From positions 372,001 to 436,000 of the forward strand of contig RCTD01000011.1 in the NCBI GenBank assembly GCA_014898415.1: DNA of 64,000 nt, read 5' to 3'. This document shows, one piece after another, positions 46,481 to 62,416 of the stretch. Numbering within the stretch: position 1 is the stretch's first letter; each line of letters opens with the position of its first letter. The stretch is from Stromatinia cepivora. Its lineage: Eukaryota > Ascomycota > Leotiomycetes > Helotiales > Sclerotiniaceae. Both the position numbers and the translations under genes were made by a program. Below the pieces are notes generated by a model. It was given only the letters and a program-made list of their open reading frames with translations, searched no databases and had not been told where the DNA came from.

Positions 46481-48531
46481 ATTGAGCAGATGATTTTGTC
46501 AGGGGTTGTTTTGACTTTTGATCTTCAAGCACACTGGTGTTCCTTAAGATAGTCTGTCTTAATGTTTAATTGTGAAGGCCATGTTCTTGGAGATCCCACA
46601 GACTAGATGTCGATCTTTCAAGCAATCTGTGATGTCGATCTTTCAAGCAAGACAGATGCAGCGGGACTGATAGTATCCACACCAATATGCAGCCTTATAA
46701 AAGTTACAAGGCTGCAGGTGAGATTGCTGAGATTGCTGAAATACTTAATGATTGATTTTAAAAATTGAATAAGTATCCTTACATCTTTGAATGTGAATGC
46801 TGAGCACATAAATAAGAATGTGAAGTAAGGGGGTATCAATGACTGTAAAAGCAAGGAGTTGTTTCAATTGGGGTTGAACAAAAATAAAAATAAAATTGGA
46901 CCAGACCAGAGAAGGAAGAAGACAGCCGGGCTGCTCGGCTGCTCGGTCTCTAGTAAACTTGTTCATTGGTCAAATATCGGAATATTAATGCTGATCTAGA
47001 ATTGAAGATATCGATAACCGATAAGACTTGGTTATCTTGCTGCTGCAAGTGATAGGAGAGATAGGAGAGATATGAAAGACAGCTCTGGGAGAAAGGCATG
47101 AAATATGAAATGAAACAGTTAGATTTATCTACAAGGCTTTGTTTCTTGCTTTGTTTCTTTCCAGAGTATTTCGAGGAATGGATACCTAATGAATAATGAA
47201 TAATGAATAATGAATAATGAATCATGAATAATGAATAATATAGATTAAACTCAGCTACCACTGGCTTCTACTACCTACTACCTAGTTACCTATTTTTGAA
47301 CTCAAAAGATTCGGACTTTTGAGGGTGTAACAAAACACTCCGAAGAAAAGTCTAGGATATGAAATATACAGTAGCATTATACATTAACTCCTAGTTAGAC
47401 TTCGATTTCCGAGTTAGAGTTAAATTGGATTATGAATATCGATGTTTCTATTTTTTTTCTTTCAATATTCAATATTCAATATGGTGGCTAATAAAGTGAC
47501 CATTTGCTTATTATCATCTAGAAGTTTAGCCTTTCCACCTCCTCTAGAATGTAAAGGCTTTCCATCATATCTTAGCTTGTCACAAGTATTCGTTACTGTA
47601 AGTATTGATTACTATTATACATACGGTAGATTGAAGGTAGATTAGCACCGAGGTACAAACAAGTCAGAAGTTGAAGGTATCACCAGTACAATCTGAAGGG
47701 GGAAGCACGAAACAAAACAACAAAAGACTACTAGGTAGGTACAGTACCTAGTAATTATCAATCAAAATTCATCATGGCCTTGAAACTTGTATAAATAAAT
47801 TTCATTATCCTTGACCTTTTCACCTGTCCTAATTAGTAAATTCTTCCGAACCCAGTAACAGTATTGGTGTTAGTTAGCATAATTGTCTCGATGGCGGATG
47901 TGATTTCGATTGATTACCTTGACGATATCATTTGCTGAAGATATACACATACACCACTTTACCAGTATTGTGCTTGCTTCTGTACCTTTTGCTTATCGGG
48001 TAGAATTGCTAGAAGGTCACTTCACTTCTTGCAAGTTATCATACAACAACCTTTATTTACCTATCTAACCTTTTTTTTTTCCCTCTTATTTGTACAACCA
48101 TTTCATATCTAATTTCTCTCACTCTCCTTCAAACTTTAAAACTCGAAAAGCAACAACTTTGCTAAGTTTGTGGAGAAATCGAATAAGCTACCTACTACCT
48201 AGGTACCTATCTTCCCATTGATTGGAGTCCACTCAATTGCATCGCATAAACCACCATTTACCCTTCTCTCCCGCATCATTCTCAAAATATAATCAATCCC
48301 CGTCCTATAATTCTTCCGTCCAACCTACTGCCACAAACATTCACTTTGTTCCCCTCGTATGCCGAGAGCTCAAGGATAAGGTCAGTTGCTCAAACTAAAA
48401 TTATCGAATCAGTTCCAAGAATCTGGAGGGCCATTCAACTTCTGCCACAATTGTATGGATCATCAGTAAACAACCACAGCATTACCATCGCTCAGAACCA
48501 GAGCACGAGCTTAAACAGATGTTGAGGCACA
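46481..48531. other. divergent intergenic region, TERT and RhoGEF
   Basis: About 2 kb with no supported gene. It holds a short duplication of GATCTTTCAAGCAA (about 46612-46648) and an AATGAAT array (about 47187-47240). The 48000-48530 part is pyrimidine-rich, likely promoter and leader of the RhoGEF gene. Confidence 0.5.
47187..47240. repeat. AATGAAT-type tandem repeat
   Basis: About seven copies of ATAATGA units in the space between TERT and the RhoGEF. Simple repeat. Confidence 0.8.
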
Positions 48532-51500
48532 ATGGAGAATGGATTTCTAGACGACCAGAATTTTTATTCTAGGCCTCTTCTTCAGTCCGACGAAGCTCAG
48601 TCTCCAGCGCAATCCCAATCTCAATTCCGGTACTCGTCCGATTTGAGTTCACAACACCGACATACACCTGCTTCCAGTTGCGAATCTCCTCATCTTTCCC
48701 AAGGATTTGACTTCAACCCAGCACCGTCTTACCCTCCTAAACTACCTCTTCTTACGACGTCGAACCTACAAGCAATTCATACGAATGGATACATGAACAA
48801 TTCGGATGACGGTGGAGAGCCAGATGACTTCTATAGAGATTATCAATCACTTTCACAAACAAACGGCTCACCAGATCAAGTATTAGATATGGCTGCGACA
48901 GCATCAGATGTTAGACCGACTCCCTCCACAGTGCGATCAAATAACACCAGCAACTCATCAAAACAAACTCCTTCTACCTCCAGAACCACAACGCGACCAC
49001 CCCTCGGCTCAAACCTTTCGCCTGTTGAAAGCAATCAAAAGCAATCAACAAAGCCACTTGCCAATGGATATGGAAAGGCACTACGACAACCAAGCGTGAA
49101 GGATCTCTTGAAGCGCTTTGATCAGAATAATGATCAGTCACTTCCCATGCCGCGGAAACCTGTGGCACGAGCGAAAGATGGTGCTGGAATCAGTTCTGGA
49201 TACATGAGAGATCGATCAATTCCATATACTCCCCGTGTAACCAGTAACCCAGGACCTACAACTACCAGTTCGTCATTAAGAGCAGGTGCTGCTACCAGAG
49301 AGCCGGGATTAGCCAGAGTTAAATCACCTTCATCTAGCACAAGGGCAATGCAACGACCGAGGTTTGCGACAGAGGACCAACATTCAACCAATGCATTTTC
49401 GGGTTCCCCCCGCAACATTCGTACGAGGAATGCACCAAGTACCAAAGCCAGTCCAGCTTCGAAGTCAATGAATAACCTTTCGCGTTCATCCCAATCTCAA
49501 ATACCACCTTCAACACCGGAGAAGCGTCCCTTGTTTGGCGAGATTTTAACTTTCAATCAAGGTGCAACCGAAGCCGGTTATGGTATCCCAACGGCAACAA
49601 GAAGAACATCTGAGTCAGGTTTACCTTCTCTTATCTCGACGCAGCAGCTTAGTCGCACGGATGTCGATATATCTCCAACTTCGCCAACAGCGTGGTATCT
49701 AGGAGTGACACCATCACTTGGCGACGTAAAACCAAACAAACCGCGGAGAACGGGTCACAATCGTGCTCATAGTGACTTTGCAGACACCAAAGTAAATACT
49801 ATGCACAATGTTAACCGCTCTTCGTTTCTCCTACCAGAATCCCCAGTCAACGCCAAGGATTCGGATACAGCCCTTGCGCTAGATTCTCTACCTAATGTAG
49901 AAGACCGGGCTGGATCCGAATTCCAGCCAGCAAAACTCTCATCTCGGCTTCCTGTTGCCCTCAGACGCCTAAGCAGCCAGTCAGATACATCAAGTTCACC
50001 CTCAACGCGAGCTAGTTCTCCTCTGGCTGGCAAACGCGCGCCCAATTCAAAATTCCCTAGAGATTATCAACCATGGAGTCCTACAGGACGCTCGATGACA
50101 TCAGCAAATCGTTCTACCCCTCAAAACAGCCGCGTTGAGACACGCAGCCCAGAAAAATCCCCGAGCAATGGTAGCTTAAAGGCTTATATTTCTGCACCGC
50201 CCGCGAAGAACTCGCCGCCCTTACGAAGTTCACGTCCTCGGCAACCTGTTTCTGCGGCATCAACGACTAGCTCAAGAAAGAAGGTAGTCGATGGATCGGC
50301 ATCGCCGCATGATCCAAGAGCTGGGATGAAGGTGACTAGAACTGGTGGGGCCCCTGAGATGAAAGGACGCAAAGCGATGAACACGGAACCTGTTAATTAT
50401 GCAGCACGGCGAGCACAAATCACACGAGCATATACCAGGTCAATTCATGAATCTGAGCTGCAGAAAATTCGAGCAGCCAACACGCGCCGTCTCAATGAAA
50501 AAATCCCTCAAATCACGAATGGCGAGGAAAGCTCAAAGTGTGAACAGACGAATGCCACCCCAAGCGGAGATCATGAACCAGAAATGCCATCATTGGAGAC
50601 CGAATCTTTACAAATCTTGACAAACTTTGAATCACAAACCTCAACGCCACCAGTTGAGCGTCAAATTGAGGTAGATCAAGATTCGCCGACTTTGGGTGTC
50701 ACTAACGATATTCCTGGAGCATTCATCGACGAGCATGTACCTATGTCCGCAATTTCCAATATTTCCGCCACTACTTTCATTGAAAACGAAGCACAGACAG
50801 AAGGCCCTCGCCTTGCTCGCAACCCATCCATCAAAGTTACAGATTCAGTTGCAGTCCTTTCTAAAGTACCTGAAGTAGACGATACCACTTCTGACTGCCG
50901 AGAAGGATCTAGTGCAAACTCTTTGGGAATTTTGATCGAAGCCACTTTAATTGAAGCGGCTGACGATGCCCGCGGAGCAGTTTTAGAGGAGCCCATCGGC
51001 GATGATGTGAGGACAGAAGCAATCTCTGGAGACTCACCAAATGCCACAGCTTACGACGAGCCGGCCACAGTATCAGTTACGGAACCTCCAAGCCCGAAAA
51101 CGTTGATATCAGAAACTTTTGACTCGAATTCCATAGATCATATAAATCTTGAAGCAGCCGCTACTGCAAGTATCAACCATGGCACTGATCAGCCTACCGG
51201 TCTAGGTTCAAACGACAAAAGTGCTCAACAGCTGGTGGATATTCCCATAAAAATCGAGGAAGACACAGATGAATCCCATCTACACTTGGAGCCAAGTAGA
51301 TATTCAGGAGAGAGCCCTAGACTTGAGTTACCAGCTCTGCGTAGCGCTCTTGCCGAATTCATATCCCCACCAGAGACCGATAGACAGCCGGATTTGTATC
51401 CTCCAACAGATATCGATTATGAGAGTTCTGAGGATATTGGCGCAGGGAACACCGGCAACACGAGCGAACAAGAAGATTTATATGGACCATCTTATGATCA

Positions 51501-54500
51501 GAATCGCGAGCTATATCTTACACCTGACACCTATCGCCGTGAAAGCCGCCATTCTGCTTGGACCGATATCTCAGTTGCCACAACAGATGATTCAGCCGCA
51601 CAAGACGAGAATCAGAAGTGGATAAATACGAAGGTATCGCTCCCTGAACTACAGAAAGGACCTACACCCCCTCCGAAGTTACCCCCTTCTCCGGAGCCAT
51701 CTGTGCTAGTTGAGGAGACAAATTCTATGAATTCTTCTGGGCTTGAGTTACCCCCATTGACATCTCACAATGGATTTGGTCTTGGCTTTGATCCGGACAC
51801 CATATACAGCGTCCCAACTATCCCAGTATGGGCCAGCCTCACACCTCCACCAATCACAGAGCATAATTCTCGGAGGGAAAATGCAATCGCTAAACTGGGT
51901 CCTCCTACGCGCACACCTCCTCCTCCTACTATTAACGATAGTCGACCTGGATCTAGCGTATATCAAACAAGTCAAAATACCGCTAGCCAACATACCGAAT
52001 CCAGGTGTCCTAGCGATGATTTATATTCACCGCGGCCTTCTCTTTCTACCCCTAGGTCAAGTATGCAAATATCTCAGGAGGACATATCCCTAGGCTATAG
52101 CTACCCCACTCCAAAAATTCCTCAGCTACCTCTTACAGAGGAAGAGCAAGCAATTGCCAAGAAGAAAAGCGCACGCTTATTTACCCGAAGAAAGATTATC
52201 GAGGAAATAATTGATACGGAGGCTGCTTATCTCAAAGACATGAATGTGGTTGAAGAAATTTACAAAGGTACGGCGGAAGCATGTCCGAAATTGGACTTCG
52301 GTGATATCAAGACCATCTTCAGGAATACCGATGAGATTATAACTTTCTCAACGGCGCTGCTGGATGACCTCAAAAAAGCTGGGGCAGCTGTGTACACTTC
52401 TAAGTCCCGCGCCAGACAAAGTCGAGCTACAGGCTCCACGTCAGCAACCACCACTGCGGCAAATACTCCTGCATCTCTGGGACCCAATGATAATTGCTCA
52501 GACCCCCCAGAGTTGAACGATTTCAATGAAGAAAGGGATCGAAAGACTTTTATTGGCTATACCTTTGGTAAACATCTTCGGAAGATGCAAGAGGTCTACA
52601 CGGAATTCTTGAAGAACAGCGAATTGGCAGGCGACCGCTTAAGAATTCTATCAGCGGACCCTGCGGTAAGCGTATGGCTGATCGAATGCAACAATGTCGC
52701 AAAAGATTTGACGGCTGCTTGGGATCTTGATGCTCTGATGGTTAAACCAGTTCAACGAATCACTCGATACCAGTTATTAATCGACAACCTCGTGAAGCAT
52801 ACCGCTGAAGACCACCCAGATTTCAATGCCCTTACGATTGCCGGTCGAGAAACGTTAAATTTATTACAGACTATCGATAAACTCAAGGAACGTATTCAGG
52901 TCGTCGGGAAGATTGTTGGTCGAAAGCGTAAGGAATCAGAGGTCCGCCTCGGATTGGCCAAGGCATTTGGACGACGATCGGAGAAGTTGACTTCTAATGT
53001 GGTTCGCCCCCATGACGATGAAGTGTTTGTCAAGTTGCATGAGAAATTTGGTCATGATTACCTACGATTGCAGGTAGTGATGCGTGATATTGAATACTAT
53101 ACTCGACAGGTTGCTACTTGGGTCAACGATTTTCTCAGATTTCTTTCTGCTATGGAGCTGATCATGCGGCACAGCCCTTCCTCACATCCGGAAATGGAAT
53201 CTCGATGGTCTCAATTTAATTTATCCATGAGAGATATGGGGAGCGTCGCTTTGGAAAACCATGTAAGCACCTTCTAAGAAATAATCTAGGAAATCTATCG
53301 ACTAATATAAAATAGGTGGCGCAGATTCGAAAAGAAGTCATTGACCCAATTGAGGCCGTAATTCGGTTATATACAGGGCCTACCGAATTCATGAAGAAAC
53401 GTTCAAAGAGACGCGTAGATTATGAAAAGTGGATGGCTGCCAAAGCGAATGGCAAGAAGTCAGATGACAAGCTCCTCTCGTTAGTCAAAGAATATGACGC
53501 TCTAAATGAAACTTTGAAGACGGACTTGCCCCGGCTCTCGGCCTTGACGTCGGAGATAGGCCGAAAAGTTCTTGCCAGACTTATCTGTAATCAAACCTCA
53601 TGGTATTACATATGGCAAGAGAAAGTCAAGACTGTGTTGGATGCGAACCAAATACCGATGAGCGTACATGAAATTGTACAATCCTTTGACCGGGACTATA
53701 AGTATGTTCTCGCACAAACCCAAGAACTTCGTCTCATCAATGGTACGCTCGAGGTCGACTGCTTTTTGGACAGACTAGATTCAACCCCTCTTGCCAGTAT
53801 CAAGGACAACGAATCAATAAAAACCAAAGGCCGACTGTCTGATTCCTCTGCTCGGCCACGAGGTTTGTCCTCGGCAGCCCAACATGATACGTCTCCAAGT
53901 CTACCAACACCCGATTTTGTGAAGCGACACAGTGGTCAATTTTCGTTTTCACCAATTTTGGCAAACGCACCAGGCTTTCCAGCGCATGCTCCATATCTGC
54001 CAGCCGCTTACTCCACGGGACATTCACGAGCTGGGTCGGGTTCTCCTGCAGCGGATGCGAGCGCCCCTCGACTCTATGGTTCTAGTAGACCATCAACATC
54101 ACGTAGTATTACCTCGGACAATGGTGGCATTCCGAGAATTAGCACGGACCTGGGACATCGTAGGGAATCAAGTTCTACTCAAGCATCTGCATCATACATG
54201 GTGGATGGCCCTCTTCGTGACCAGCGACCGTTCTCTGGCATTTTCCATTCTGCAATGCCCTTGCCTGATGGTCCAGAGGATAGCGCTCGATCTTCAAGAG
54301 CTTCTTCAATGGATCGTACACATGGGAGTCGGTACAATGTCATCTATTTGGCAGCAAGCTTATTCGAATTTAATATTGAAGCAACTAAGAAAGAAGCTGG
54401 TTACCCTTATCTGACCTATTCAGCTGGTGAAGTAAGTCTCAATCGATTGTGCCATTCCTCTCTGCATACTAATTTGTTTTTAGATCTTTGATGTCATCGG

Positions 54501-54600
54501 AGAGAAGGGCGAGCTCTGGTTGGCTAAGAACCAAGATGATGGCTCTGATCAAGTTGGCTGGATCTGGAGTAAGCACTTCGCTCGTCTGGCCATGGATTAA
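48532..54600 (+). CDS. RhoGEF with DH, BAR and SH3 regions (Gef1/Tuba-like)
   Basis: A guanine nucleotide exchange factor for Rho/Cdc42-type GTPases. Three exons (48532-53262, 53316-54431, 54484-54600) give 1987 residues. The first 1200 residues are low-complexity, Ser/Pro/Thr-rich, with many SP sites and no clear domain. The DH domain starts near residue 1222 (RRKIIEEIIDTEAAYLKDM) and includes LDALMVKPVQRITRYQLLIDNLVKHT. It contains a Ser/Ala/Thr loop near residue 1290-1320 (SRARQSRATGSTSAT). A helical region like a BAR domain follows (residues about 1490-1730). The last exon gives a short SH3-like segment: FDVIGEKGELWLAKN and GWIWSKHFARL. No PH domain is visible after DH, which fits the DH-BAR class of fission-yeast Gef1 and animal Tuba, acting in polarity and septation. 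Function is by family only. Confidence 0.88.
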
Positions 54601-56665
<2,065 letters not shown>

Positions 56666-58148
56666 TTAACCGTGTTTGGTGTCTAGATTCTGGACAAAAT
56701 CGGCTACGGCTTCGAAATATCCAACCTCAACGACGCTGGAATTATGGTCGCCGCCAGGAAGAGGTTTCCATATTTTGGTCGGGGATTGACAGATCTCGAA
56801 GAGGCGGCGCATGTGGCTAGGTCTGTTATTTGGAGAGTTAGTAGAAGAGTATATGGTAGTTTTGTAGTAAATATGATAAAATGTGTTGTGTTGAGGTAGT
56901 CAGACAAAAAGTTCTCGTGATTTGTAATCTGGTCCCAGAAGGGACATCATGTTTTGTGGATGGAAATTGGGTCATCATTCTAGAGGATGGTGTAGGAAAG
57001 AAAGAAGAGAGGAAGACATACGGTACAATCTCATCCAGGAGACCGCTGATAAAGAGGATAGGGACTTCGGTAATGGAGGGTAGGTATGTATCAGATGCCC
57101 AGACTTGATGACATAGATAAGTGAGATATCTGGCTGGTGGGATGACACTTTGAAATATTAGTACTTGATCATAGTGGTGTAGTGGATATAACGTACGATG
57201 GAATCAACTTTCTCATGGATAGAAAAGTATTTTCCAAAACTAGACCCACCAATCTTTTGTCGTTTTGATTCTTAGCCACCAATTGTATCGATACGGCACC
57301 TCCAAGACTCTGTCCAAAGATCACAATATCATTATCCCTCGTCTCTGCTCTTTTGCGAAGATAGTCGAAACCAGTCTGGGCATCTATCATGAGACCTTTC
57401 TCATCCGGTGATCCAGTTGAGAGACCATAACCCCGGTACTCCAACATCAAGACACTACATCCTACAATGTTTATGAATCGTCTCGCGATAGGTATTCGAT
57501 GACCGATATTCCCGGCATTCCCATGAAACATGAGCATTGTGACATTCTTTCTCTTCCTCGTCTGCGGCGCTCGAATATAGAATGCTGAAAGCTTTTCCCC
57601 ATCAGGTGTAGGGATCATCAACTCCTCGAAATCCGATATGCCAAATTGTGAGGGTCGTGGAACTTGGGTGCGGGCCGCATTTGGGATGGAACTTGGATAA
57701 ATCAAGGATCTAGAAATCGAAGGAACATGTTGATCAGTATTTTATTGGTTGATAACATCGTTGGGGGTGATTTGTGTTTTGTGTGGGCGATGTGATGTGG
57801 TGTGTGATATGATGATAGAAAGAGAAAAGCAGGGAAAGTGGATTAAAGGGGGGGGGGGGGGGGGGGGGGGGGGGAAATACTTTTGCTTGAAGTAAAGAAG
57901 AGAACTTAATAAAAAAGTTATACCCTGTTAGAAAATGGTAAGTACAATGACACGCGCGGCACAATTGACCACCAAATATTTCCCCAAGTTTTTCCTTTTC
58001 GCAAGAAAGATGAATTGGAATTGGAATTGTGTGAAAGAAAATGTACCGATGACACAAGGACAGGAATTTGAGGGTAACCTGCGATAGAACTGGTAACAGT
58101 AGTTACCTGTTCAAAATAACCTCCACCAGATGAATCTTGTGAAGACAT
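56666..58148 (-). CDS. BEM46: BEM46-family alpha/beta hydrolase
   Basis: Five exons on the minus strand (58148-58047, 57924-57881, 57709-57197, 57129-57022, 56822-56666) give 307 residues. An N-terminal membrane segment spans the short exon 2 (GITFLLSSLLYFKQK). The catalytic domain has TPDGEKLSAFYIRAP, MLMFHGNAGNIGHR (oxyanion HG at residue 111), LEYRGYGLSTGSPDEKG, and the nucleophile elbow IVIFGQSLGGA (Ser183). Exon 4 gives LCHQVWASDTYLP and SGLLDEIVPP (catalytic Asp), and exon 5 gives LPGGDHNSSV (catalytic His). The triad is complete only when the two last exons are joined. BEM46 proteins sit at the ER and plasma membrane and are linked to polarity; the substrate is unknown. Intron 2 holds a run of 27 G on the plus strand. 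Confidence 0.9.
57848..57874. repeat. homopolymer of 27 G in a BEM46 intron
   Basis: An uninterrupted G27 on the plus strand, thus C27 in the pre-mRNA, about 6 bases after the 5' splice site of intron 2. The true length is uncertain because such runs are hard to sequence. Confidence 0.95.
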
Positions 58149-60864
58149 CTTCAAAAGGTAAAGGGGGGGATAAGATAGATAGGGTAGGAATGAGGTTTTA
58201 AAGATATCAAAAACGGCCAGATATCGATATCTCTCGATATCTCTCCTCCAATCGAAATGAGAGAGCTATGGTGGATGTGTCGTTGACGGGAAGGCAAGGT
58301 ATTAAAATATTAATTAGTATTTCATAGTATTTGATACCGTTTGGAGATATCTCGAAAAAAAAAAAGAAAAAAAAAAAAAGCCGTGGATGAATTGAAATTG
58401 ATGTGTTTTGATTTTACTTTTTGAGTTGACTGATCGATCTCGTGAATAAAATGGGCAACTATCTATTTGTTGAGGAGTGAGTGGTGTATGGACGGACTTG
58501 TTGGACTGTTGGACTCAAACGACCAAAAGACCAAACATAACATCCGAAATCCATTGACCGCTAAAATATTAATATTAATATCAAAATCCAAAATGTTGTC
58601 TCGGAATTTCAAAGAGTGCAAAAACAACAAAATCCTTTCGATTTTCATTCTGTCACTCCACAAAATTGATTCAAGTGGTTGATAATCCATCAAAATGAAG
58701 CTCAATTGTGGTTACTCGCATTATAGATGATGGCGTTATTATAACTAAGTACCTGCCTACCGACGAACTACTCTGCACATAGAATGGAGGATCTTACGTC
58801 GAGATCTATTTTGGTTCATAATTGCGGCATCCTGCGAGTAATTTGGACGCAGTCATCGGATAAATCCAAAACTTTAATCAGTTAATCATAACATGAAAAG
58901 TACCTACGGAAGTATACATTTGTGAAGTATCAACTAAAGGCCGACTTGCCATAAGTAAGGAAGGAAATCGTGGCTATAACAACATCAATTCATCATCAAA
59001 TCAACATCATCACGGCAGAATGACTGTAAGATGAAGGGGGAAGAATTGGGTGCTAGAACGGAGAATTCGGACAAGATGACTTTCCTTTAATCGGATCAAG
59101 GTGGATGGACTAACATGAGGAAACAAATAGATATGTTTGTCGCACAAATGACAGCCTCCCGTACAATTCAATGTGGTCGTGATTAGATTGTATCAATGGG
59201 AGTACACGATATGATCGTGGTACAGCTATCAAGTCATATTCTGAGCCACAATCTGGATAAAATACAACTTGAGATAGATAGCAAGGGTTATGAGTGAGTA
59301 CGGAGTAAGGGTATGATCAATGTGATTCGTGTTTGGGGGCGTTTTCGAAGGGATTTATCCAAGATGATACACATTTTCGGATAGTTCCTTCATGGGGAGA
59401 ATCCAGGCTCAGATCATAGTAGATCATCGAGGATATACTCCGTATTCCGTGTTTGCCTTTTCTTTTTTTCTGTCGTTGTAGTACGTACTTGGTCTCCTTC
59501 ATTTCCTCGCCAACACTCTCATAATACGTAGGAATTTGTATAACGACCTACTCTGTAGAATACCCGATCTCACGTTTTCTATACCCCGGAATGAATTGAG
59601 ATCCAACAATTGGAATCCCAATCAATATGTATCGGTACCTTAAAGATCGAAAGATCAAATAAGTGGACCATCCAATGAAGAATATCTTACGGGACGAACT
59701 TGATCAAAAGTAGATGCGACAACTCGATACAACGCCCAATGATAAAAATTCAAGTAACAAAATTGAGAATATCACATAACGAATGGTACATAAGGCGACC
59801 CAATGATACCTCCTTCTCGTATGAAGATATCCCCCCCCTTGAAATTGACGCCCAAAGCTAGAGAATTTTCATTCATTTTTTCAATATCCCCTTGTGTTGT
59901 GAACATTCCTCTATGAAATTTGAATTGCTTGTTTTGTTCACCTCCCAACATAAGCGGTTCGTAGCAAGACAGGAAGATAAGGTATGCGATATAAAATTAA
60001 CATTGTTCAAATGAATTAGATACATTTTTACATTTTCCATTCGTAGAAAATCGTGGGCATTTGTACTCTGGTGTCAGCGTTTGTAGCAAGCAGCAGTAAA
60101 GGTAACATACCTTATCCAATGTAGTACGAATATAATTCTTAGCATAGTCCGGGCGTATTCTAGTCTCTAACGAAAGTAGAACTATAGAAGGGGGGGGGAG
60201 GACAAGAAGGGCGGCATCTCCACCAGTTAAGGATCAAGGAAGAAAAGTATAAGAAAAATTCCAACCAAACAATTTTTCATCTTTTCATTCAATTCACACA
60301 ATTTCATACATCCATCCCTCATTCTTAAGTCTTGATGCAACAAAAATACCGACGCGAGAGAGCTGCACCTGCATAGCCTTGAATTAAATCCCACAAAAAT
60401 ATCCCAAGGTCTTTTAAGGTCCAAGGTCCAAGACCCAAGACCCAAGAGACCCAAGAGACCCAAGAGACCCAAGAAATATTTCAAGGTTTATTATTTATTT
60501 TTATTCCAAGACGACAAAACCCCTCCTCAGCCAACACCTCCCAAAAAAGAGGCTTTGATATTGACAAAAGAGGAAATAATCTATTTAGAAACACTTTCTA
60601 TCCCTCCCCCGAGTTTCATATCGAACATTACCTACTTACACACCTACCTACACAACAATTACGATCCCAAGTTTCCAAAAGCTAGCTACTTCCTCCCCCG
60701 CGACTTTTAACAAACTTGCAAAATTACCTATCTACATACTACTCTTCGCCAAAAGAAAAAAAATATCTTATCGATTCCTTACTTGATAAAATTCTTCTGC
60801 AGATACTTTCAAATCTCAAACAATCCAAGAGAAATCCTGCAGGAAAAAGAAAACTTACATCAAT
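58149..60864. other. divergent intergenic region
   Basis: About 2.7 kb between BEM46 and the LYAR-type gene. No supported gene. Features seen: a poly-A stretch at 58355-58379, a C9 and a G9 run at about 59830 and 60190, and a tandem of CCCAAGAGA units at about 60428-60475. Confidence 0.5.
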
Positions 60865-62416
60865 ATGGTATCATTCAGTTGTGAGGTATGTTTATTATCG
60901 CTATCGCTACTACCCAATGTTATTGAAACACCAATACCTGCACATACAGCTATACCTACATCTACTACGGTAACTCAAAGGTCTTGTCTAACAAAAACCA
61001 TTTACAGAATTGCGGAGATGTCCTTACGAAGAAAAAACTCGATCCTCATCGAAATCAATGTCGCGGGGCATCATATACTTGTCTAGATTGCATGGTACAT
61101 TTTCAAGGCCTAGAATATCGCTCGCATACTGTATGTAAACAAACATGAATCAGACGCGGGGCACCATTTGCTGACAACAATTAAAGAGCTGTATGAGCGA
61201 GGCGCAAAAATATCAAGGCGCACTTTACAGAGGAGAGGGCAAAGGAAAGAAAGGAAAGCAACAAAATAATCAAAAGAATAATTCGCATAATAATTCTCAA
61301 TCTACACCCGTTCATAAAGCATATGTCGAAGATGCGCAAGATGAATACGATAATTCACAACTCGCTACAACACCTTCTGTACCAAAAGCCCCTTCGCCGC
61401 CAGCAGCCGTCAATGTCTTCGATTTCCTTGTTGATCCAACACCCAATGCATCGCGATTGGAACTCCCCGTTACTGATCAGGTCATGAACGATTCTGAGCC
61501 TACGCGTTACATCGAACCAGGGCAACAAGTTCGTGATGAACCAATGAGCGATAATTCAGAGGTATCTGAAGCAGAGGAGAAACCATCTACAGATTTGGTA
61601 CGAGTAAATGTAGCAGAAAGTCCACTTGCCAGTCTCGTCGAATGGGGTTCTGGACCTGTACCTACCACTGGACCTTTCGAAACACCAGCACCAAAAGCGA
61701 TTGAATGGAAACCGACAAAAGAACATGAAGGGAAATCGAAAAAGGAAAAGAAGGATGACAAGAAGAAGGACAAGAAGCGCAAACGTTTGCATGTCGATAC
61801 TCATGATTTATCATCTCGTGAAGGCGACGTCCTGATGGATGATGCACCACCCGTTTTACATTCAGGATTGACCGGTGGACTCGGCAAACTTCTCTCCCGT
61901 CCTTCAGTCTTCCCACCATCTCCAGATTACTCGGGTGCTGATGCTGAAAAAGAATCGCCTAGTGCAAAACCCAAGAAGACAAAAGACTCCAAACGCGCCA
62001 GCCGTGCACGCACTCGTCACGATGGATTTGGCAGCAACTTTATGTCCTTGATCACTACCCGCCAACCTTCTCGCGAACACTCAGAAGACCGACCCAAGAA
62101 ACGCAAGCACAAGCATCGCAACAAGTCATCTGAAAGACACAAGATGCTCGAATACAAACCTATTAACGGCGCCGAAGATACTTCTGGCGAAAACCAAATG
62201 GTAGTTTATAAACCACGCGCAGAACTTCTCATGAGTATGGTGAACAAGGGACCCAATAGTGAGAAAGGAGTATCGATGAATAAAGCATTGAAGAGATATC
62301 ATCGTGAGAGAACGGCGGCAGGATTAGCATTAGGAAAGGGTGATGAGGAGAAGGAACTTTGGAGGAGTTTAAGAATGAAGAAGAATGATAGAGGAGAGAT
62401 TGTTTTGTTTATGTGA
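60865..62416 (+). CDS. LYAR-type C2HC zinc finger nucleolar protein
   Basis: Three exons (60865-60885, 61008-61130, 61187-62416) give 457 residues. The first two short exons carry the LYAR zinc finger in full: MVSFSCE, then NCGDVLTKKKLDPHRNQC, then SYTCLDCMVHFQGLEYRSHT, then SCMSEAQKYQ. The metal ligands are C6-C9-H21-C25 and C32-C35-H47-C50. The rest is charged and disordered: Asn/Gln-rich, acidic, then a Lys-rich stretch (KSKKEKKDDKKKDKKRKR) and RPKKRKHKHRNK. A conserved-looking end reads MNKALKRYHRERTAAGLALGKGDEEKELWRSL. LYAR proteins are nucleolar and act in pre-rRNA processing and growth. The 21-nt first exon makes the true start easy to miss; the ORF starting at 61193 would lack the zinc finger. 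Confidence 0.92.
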
